From Variovorax atrisoli 110B (GTDB lineage: Bacteria > Pseudomonadota > Gammaproteobacteria > Burkholderiales > Burkholderiaceae_C): a DNA stretch of 36,711 nucleotides. Location of the stretch: assembly GCF_000382045.1 (NCBI RefSeq), contig NZ_KB907476.1, positions 1 to 36,711 of the forward strand. The letters are read 5' to 3'. The notes beneath the pieces were generated by a model. That model did no database searches, was not told the DNA's origin, and saw only the letters and a list, made by a program, of their open reading frames with translations. Of this stretch, positions 32,851-36,711 are shown piece after piece (positions within the stretch are counted from its first letter, which is position 1; every line of letters starts with the position of its first letter). The position numbers and the translations under genes were made by a program.

Positions 32851-33026
32851 TGTCCGGCTCAGAGACGGTGCTTCCGCGCGGGTGTGTCGCGGCGCAACTG
32901 CAACGATAGGCCCGCTTCGCTCGCACCTGGCATCGTTGGCATTCGCATTGGCACTTTCTGCCGGTGGCCGCATTCGAGGACTTTCCTAAGGTGGAGGTCC
33001 TTCCATCCGAATGAAGTCAACCCGAC

Positions 33027-33650
33027 ATGAACATGAAAAGTACTTCCCTGGTCGCGGCAGCAGCCCTCGGTCTTCTGGCTGGCCAGACATCCTTTGCGCA
33101 AGAGGCCTGGTCACTCGCGAAGGAGGCCGACGGCATCAAGGTCTACGTGCGCGAGGTGCCCGATTCCTCCTTGCGCGAGTTCCGCGGCGAGGTTCAACTG
33201 AAGACCAGCACAGACCGCGTCGTCCAGACCTTGAAGGATGCGAGCGCCTTTAAAAAGTGGATGCCCGACGTGGTGGTCTCCGACCTCCTGAGGTCGACAT
33301 CCACGGAGCAATATCACTACCTGGAGAACAAGGCGCCGTGGCCTGTCTCCCCGCGCGATGGTGCGTACCATTTCACCTACTCGCGCACCTCTGAGGCCAA
33401 CAGGGAGGTCATCACCGTGAGGGTCGAGGCCGTCCCCAACTATGTGCCGCAGCGCAAAGGCAGAGTCCGAATCCCCAAGGCCGACGGCCATTGGAAGCTG
33501 GTGCCGACCGCCGACGGGGTCAGCGTCTCCTATCAGATTCACGCATCGCCCGGTGGCGCAATTCCCGAGTGGCTGGCCAATCGTGCGGCCGTCGAGACGC
33601 CATTCGACACGCTCAAGGCACTGCGCAGCTATCTGCAAGCGGCCAACTGA
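33027..33650 (+). CDS. Exported START-domain protein
   Basis: The 207-residue protein has a signal peptide (hydrophobic L-V-A-A-A-A-L-G-L-L-A-G, cleavage near S-F-A-Q-E at about residue 24). The START lipid-binding fold follows. E-A-D-G-I-K-V-Y-V-R-E-V-P-D-S opens it, then F-K-K-W-M-P-D-V-V at about 75-83 and A-P-W-P-V-S-P-R-D at 104-112 as in the family. P-E-W-L-A-N-R near the end belongs to the last helix. Bacterial START proteins bind hydrophobic ligands such as lipids, sterol-like or aromatic molecules, but few have known roles. The predicted periplasmic location is notable, as most characterised members are cytosolic. Two dehydrogenases and a methyltransferase follow in the same direction. 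Confidence 0.88.
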   Translation: MNMKSTSLVAAAALGLLAGQTSFAQEAWSLAKEADGIKVYVREVPDSSLREFRGEVQLKTSTDRVVQTLKDASAFKKWMPDVVVSDLLRSTSTEQYHYLENKAPWPVSPRDGAYHFTYSRTSEANREVITVRVEAVPNYVPQRKGRVRIPKADGHWKLVPTADGVSVSYQIHASPGGAIPEWLANRAAVETPFDTLKALRSYLQAAN

Positions 33651-33862
33651 ACCGAAACGGCAAGCAGGAAGCGGAAGCCGTGGCCTCAGCCAAAGCATTG
33701 TTGGCCGGCCGTCGTTGCGCGATGCATTCCGTGTCGCACTTTGCAGGCTTCATGGCGTCTCTGGCTAGATCGCTGGCGCAGGCTCCTTCCTAAAGTTCAT
33801 TCCATCGAAAGCGTGTTGGAGACGACACGCCGAAACCAAGCTCCAGCAAAGGACGGATCGAC

Positions 33863-34717
33863 ATGGAATCATCAAAAGTTGCCCTCGTGACAGGCGCCTC
33901 TTCCGGTATCGGCGAGGCCACCGCGCTCAAGCTCTATGCGCTCGGCTACACGGTGTATGCCGCCGCCCGCCGCGTCGACCGGATGCGGCCCCTCGCCGAC
34001 GTCGGCATCCGGGTTCTGCAGATGGACGTCACCGACGATGCGTCGATGCGCCGCGGCGTGCAGGAGATCGTTGCCCAGTCCGGAATGATCGACGTGCTCG
34101 TCAACAACGCAGGCTATGGCTCCTACGGCGCCGTTGAAGACGTTCCCATCGAAGAGGCTCGTGCGCAGTTCGACGTCAACGTGTTCGGTGCGGTTCGCCT
34201 GACCCAGCTGGTGTTGCCACACATGCGCCGGCGGCGCTCGGGAACCATCGTCAACATCACATCGATGGGCGGCAAGATCTACACCCCGCTCGGCGCCTGG
34301 TATCACGGCACCAAGTTCGCGCTCGAGGCGATCAGCGACTGCCTGCGCATGGAGGTCCAGCCCTTCGGGATCGACGTCGTGGTGATTGAGCCCGGGGGCA
34401 TCAAGACCGAATGGGCAGACATTGCCGCCGACAAGCTTCGCGAGGTCTCGGGCAAAGGCGCGTACGCGGGCCAGGCCAAGGCGATGGCGCTCTCGATGGT
34501 CGGAGAGGCCAGCCGCAAGCGCCAGTCGCCTCCTCAGCTGATCGCCGACACCATCGCGAAGGCCGTCTCCGCCCGGAAGCCGCGTACCCGCTACGCGGTT
34601 GGCTTTGGTGCGAAGCCGATGATCTTCCTGCGCGGCCTGATGTCCGATCGCATCTTCGATGGCTTCATGCGCATGGCCACCGGGATCTCCCGCCAGGCCG
34701 CTGCGAGCAGTTCCTAA
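33863..34717 (+). CDS. Short-chain dehydrogenase/reductase 1
   Basis: The 284-residue classical SDR has T-G-A-S-S-G-I-G (10-17) for NAD(P) binding and the arginines at R37-R38 that favour NADP. It also has N-N-A-G (81-84) and the catalytic Ser (about 134 in I-T-S-M), Tyr147 and Lys151 in Y-H-G-T-K. The C-terminal part includes V-V-I-E-P-G-G-I-K-T-E-W. It should oxidise or reduce a hydroxyl/keto group, but the substrate is unknown. ATG 33863 follows an AAAGGAC-like ribosome-binding site. It precedes a second, different SDR by about 90 bases, so the two may share a transcript. Confidence 0.94.
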   Translation: MESSKVALVTGASSGIGEATALKLYALGYTVYAAARRVDRMRPLADVGIRVLQMDVTDDASMRRGVQEIVAQSGMIDVLVNNAGYGSYGAVEDVPIEEARAQFDVNVFGAVRLTQLVLPHMRRRRSGTIVNITSMGGKIYTPLGAWYHGTKFALEAISDCLRMEVQPFGIDVVVIEPGGIKTEWADIAADKLREVSGKGAYAGQAKAMALSMVGEASRKRQSPPQLIADTIAKAVSARKPRTRYAVGFGAKPMIFLRGLMSDRIFDGFMRMATGISRQAAASSS

Positions 34718-34809
34718 GCAATCTCCGCGCGAGAGGCTGCGGCACCAGCTCGATCGCCGCACGCGCTCTTTCATCTTTCATATCCCCGTCTTTGACAGAA
34801 GGAAAAGCA

Positions 34810-35658
34810 ATGTCTGAAAAGATCTGGTTCATCACCGGCGCAGCACGCGGACTCGGTCGCATATGGGCCGAAGCGGCCCTCGAACGAGGCGACAAGGTTG
34901 CCGCGACGGCAAGGGACGTGATCTCGCTTGGCGGACTTGTCGAGCGATTCGGCGACCGCGTCCTGCCGCTCGCGCTGGACGTGACCAACGCCCAGCAGGT
35001 CGCCGATGCGGTGGGTCGCGCCCACGAGCACTTCGGCCGGCTCGACGTCGTTCTGAACAACGCTGGCTATGCGCTGGTCGGGGCCATCGAAGAGGCGAAG
35101 ACCGAGGAAGTGAAGGCCGAATTCGAGACCAACTTCTTCGGCGCGCTGCGGGTCATCCAGGCCGTCCTTCCGCTCCTGCGCAGGCAGGGTACCGGTCACA
35201 TCCTCGGCGTGTCCAGTGTGGCCGGCCTGGTCGCCGGCCCCATGACCGGCTTCTATAACGCGTCCAAGTGGGCCCTGGAAGCCCTGCACGACAGCCTGGC
35301 ACAGGAAGTCGCAGCTTTCGGGATCAAGGTGACGCTCATCGAGCCGGGGGCCTACGCAACCGACTTCGCAAGCCCTTCATCGTTCAGGCTTTCGCAGAGC
35401 ACCGAGGCCTATGCGACGTTGAGGCAGCAGGTGTTTGCGCACAGCGGCGATATTGACTTCGGCGAGCCCAGGGCGACTGCGGACGCGGTGCTGCAGGTTG
35501 TCGACGCAGCCTATCCGCCGCTCCGGTTCTTCCTCGGCACGGAAGGCATGCCGGCCGTGCGTGCCGCGTACGCCGCCCGCCTGGTCGAATGGGAACAATG
35601 GGCATCCGTGTCGACCGCGGCTCAGGGCAAGGCCACGCGTCGGACTATCGCAGCGTGA
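34810..35658 (+). CDS. Short-chain dehydrogenase/reductase 2
   Basis: From ATG 34810, following AGAAGGAAAAGCA, the product is 282 residues. The much longer open frame upstream is only a shadow of the first SDR. The SDR core has T-G-A-A-R-G-L-G (9-16), N-N-A-G (83-86), Ser136 in V-S-S-V, Tyr149 and Lys153 in Y-N-A-S-K, and L-I-E-P-G-A-Y-A-T-D. The C-terminal region with R-A-T-A-D-A-V-L-Q-V-V-D is the variable substrate part. It is only moderately similar to SDR 1. It belongs to the NAD(P)-dependent reductases often grouped with ketoreductases. It is followed after nine bases by the methyltransferase gene, so it is probably cotranscribed. Confidence 0.94.
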   Translation: MSEKIWFITGAARGLGRIWAEAALERGDKVAATARDVISLGGLVERFGDRVLPLALDVTNAQQVADAVGRAHEHFGRLDVVLNNAGYALVGAIEEAKTEEVKAEFETNFFGALRVIQAVLPLLRRQGTGHILGVSSVAGLVAGPMTGFYNASKWALEALHDSLAQEVAAFGIKVTLIEPGAYATDFASPSSFRLSQSTEAYATLRQQVFAHSGDIDFGEPRATADAVLQVVDAAYPPLRFFLGTEGMPAVRAAYAARLVEWEQWASVSTAAQGKATRRTIAA

Positions 35659-35667
35659 GGCCGGGCC

Positions 35668-36243
35668 ATGCAGAGCGACATCGCCGTCTTCTTGCGTTCA
35701 TGGCTCGCCTCGCCCTTGAAAGTCGGCGCCATCGCGCCGTCGGGCAGGGCGCTGGCACGAATGATGACGCGCAGCGTTGGCCCGGCGACAGGTCATGTGG
35801 TCGAACTCGGTCCTGGCACCGGCGTTTTCACGCAAAGCCTGTTATCACGTGGCGTGCGCGAGCAGGACCTGACACTGATCGAGTTCAACGAGGACTTCGC
35901 CCTTCGCCTTCGACGGCGATTTCCCAAGGCCAGAGTGATCTGCACCAGTGCTGCGAACATAGGCGGCGTGGACTTCAAACGAGGGGCTTCCGTGGGGGCA
36001 GTGCTCAGTGGACTGCCGTTGCTGAGCATGCCCGCTTCGACGGTCTCGGCGATATTGCGGGGGTCTTTCGACCACCTGAGGCAGGACGGCGATTTTTTCC
36101 AGTTCACCTATGCCTGCCGCAATCCCGTCGATGATCAGACATTGGACAGACTCGGACTGCAAGCGAGCTTGGTCGGCAGCACGTGGGTGAATCTGCCGCC
36201 TGCATCGGTCTATGGCTTTCGCAGGTCGGAAGGACCCGGGTAG
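35668..36243 (+). CDS. PmtA-like phospholipid/small-molecule methyltransferase
   Basis: This 191-residue class I SAM-dependent methyltransferase has V-V-E-L-G-P-G-T-G-V-F-T (44-55), the SAM-binding motif I with a second Gly-rich turn. I-E-F-N-E-D-F near 71-77 is the acidic residue for the ribose. The start A-P-L/S-P-L-K-V-G-A-I-A-P-S-G, here S-P-L-K-V-G-A-I-A-P-S-G (15-26), is characteristic of the PmtA/rRNA-like group of phosphatidylethanolamine N-methyltransferases. The last part has L-S-G-L-P-L-L in place of the usual N-P-P-Y/N-L-P-F motif. ATG 35668 comes nine bases after the SDR stop codon. Phospholipid N-methylation is the likely role, but small-molecule methylation is possible. Confidence 0.85.
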   Translation: MQSDIAVFLRSWLASPLKVGAIAPSGRALARMMTRSVGPATGHVVELGPGTGVFTQSLLSRGVREQDLTLIEFNEDFALRLRRRFPKARVICTSAANIGGVDFKRGASVGAVLSGLPLLSMPASTVSAILRGSFDHLRQDGDFFQFTYACRNPVDDQTLDRLGLQASLVGSTWVNLPPASVYGFRRSEGPG

Positions 36244-36585
36244 CGAGCGTGCTCCACGGAAAAGAAGCTTAGGGTTGACCTGGATGAGGGCGGCATGTAC
36301 GTGGAGGTGGTGCGCCTGGGCCGTCGCGTGTGCGGTAAACCGATTTGTTGGACGGGGTCAGGGATCGATGGAGGCTTGCTTCGGACGAGGATTGCTCTTG
36401 ATTGCTGACCGCGCCTGCAGTTTGGAGCGACCGCTTTTCGGCGTGGCGATAGACGGCAAAGGGCCCAAGGACTAAACCGCTCGCGCGGTAGCCCGCCGCA
36501 ATGGCCGCGGTGCGGATAGGCATTGCGCCCCTGTCTATGTTGAGAACCGAGGCAATCGGCCTCGTTCTTCGACAGGAGCACGATC
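36244..36585. other. Intergenic stretch before an integrase, with a hairpin at its end
   Basis: No gene is seen. The right end carries an inverted repeat, CGAGGC (36548-36553) and GCCTCG (36559-36564) around a 5-base loop AATCG. It is extended by imperfect GAAC/GTTC arms, and the integrase start lies 21 bases later. It may be the regulatory or recombination site of the mobile element to the right, or a terminator of the methyltransferase transcript (no T tract). Confidence 0.4.
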
Positions 36586-36711
36586 ATGACCCCTTCCACA
36601 CCGGCGGTTTCACCACTGCGCCAGCGCTTGCTCGACGACATGCGCATGCGCAAGCTCGGCCCCAAGACGCAATCTGCCTACATCCGTGCCGTGCGCTACC
36701 TCGCGAGCTTC
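36586..36711 (+). CDS. N-terminal end of a tyrosine-recombinase-type integrase (runs off the window)
   Basis: The first 42 codons of a gene open with M-T-P-S-T-P-A-V-S-P-L-R-Q-R and L-L-D-D-M-R-M-R-K-L-G-P-K-T-Q-S-A-Y-I-R-A-V-R-Y-L-A. This matches the SAM-like N-terminal core-binding domain of phage/integron-type site-specific recombinases, where the K-T-x-x-x-Y-x-x-x-V motif is typical. The catalytic domain is outside the window. A clear ribosome-binding site, ACAGGAGC, lies upstream of the ATG. In many Burkholderiales such genes flank IS91-like or integron-like elements, so more mobile DNA is likely to the right. Confidence 0.8.
   Translation, partial: MTPSTPAVSPLRQRLLDDMRMRKLGPKTQSAYIRAVRYLASF

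Noticed and set aside
34411..34809. N-terminal extension of SDR 2
   Set aside because: Open frame only because it overlaps SDR 1 in another frame; the SDR core starts right after ATG 34810 with a good ribosome-binding site.
1..36711. CRISPR arrays, tRNA or rRNA genes
   Set aside because: No regularly spaced direct repeats, cloverleaf-like CCA-ended sequences or rRNA-like stretches were noticed on either strand by reading.

Overview
The window looks like chromosomal DNA of a GC-rich betaproteobacterium, most likely Burkholderiales of the Comamonadaceae/Alcaligenaceae kind. This is inferred from gene style: a YadA-type adhesin end, Bug-type (TctC) receptors, a FecI/FecR iron system and high-GC codon use. 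No RNA gene or CRISPR array was seen.

Region 1 (1-10.2 kb) is an accessory, insertion-scarred stretch that is clearly more AT-rich in places. It holds the 3' end of a trimeric autotransporter adhesin and a winged-helix response-regulator-like protein whose receiver domain has lost its phospho-acceptor. Four IS3-family transposase regions in various states of decay follow, then an intact mscL. One complete IS3 element has been invaded by an IS5-family element, with a CTAG target duplication that can be reconstructed exactly. The stretch ends with an orphan FimT/GspH pseudopilin, a GNAT-like protein and another IS3 remnant.

Region 2 (10.2-18.5 kb) is a tightly packed minus-strand operon for uptake and degradation of an unidentified, probably aromatic, compound. 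In transcription order it encodes an FAD aromatic hydroxylase, a one-domain extradiol dioxygenase of the VOC fold, an NMT1/THI5-type binding protein, permease 1, ATPase, permease 2, an FAH-family hydrolase, an NTF2-like protein and a Bug receptor. The Bug gene is cut off by the IS3 remnant. A divergent TetR gene and a palindrome in the shared promoter region suggest local repression. The proposed chain is import, ring hydroxylation, ring cleavage, then C-C hydrolysis.

Region 3 (18.5-31 kb) is iron related. After a decayed LivK-like fragment come an AraC regulator, a divergent Fur-family protein with unusual metal ligands, a fragment of an RND outer-membrane channel, and a TonB-dependent siderophore receptor with two small uncharacterised downstream genes. 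Then follows a Fur-box-controlled fecI-fecR pair with an STN-domain receptor and a PepSY membrane protein, which together form a cell-surface signalling system.

Region 4 (31-36.7 kb) has a second type of AraC regulator, a broken chimeric gene remnant, an exported START-domain protein, two short-chain dehydrogenases and a PmtA-like methyltransferase, suggestive of lipid or sterol-like substrate metabolism. It ends in the first 42 codons of a tyrosine-recombinase-type integrase preceded by a hairpin, which indicates that another mobile region begins at the right edge.
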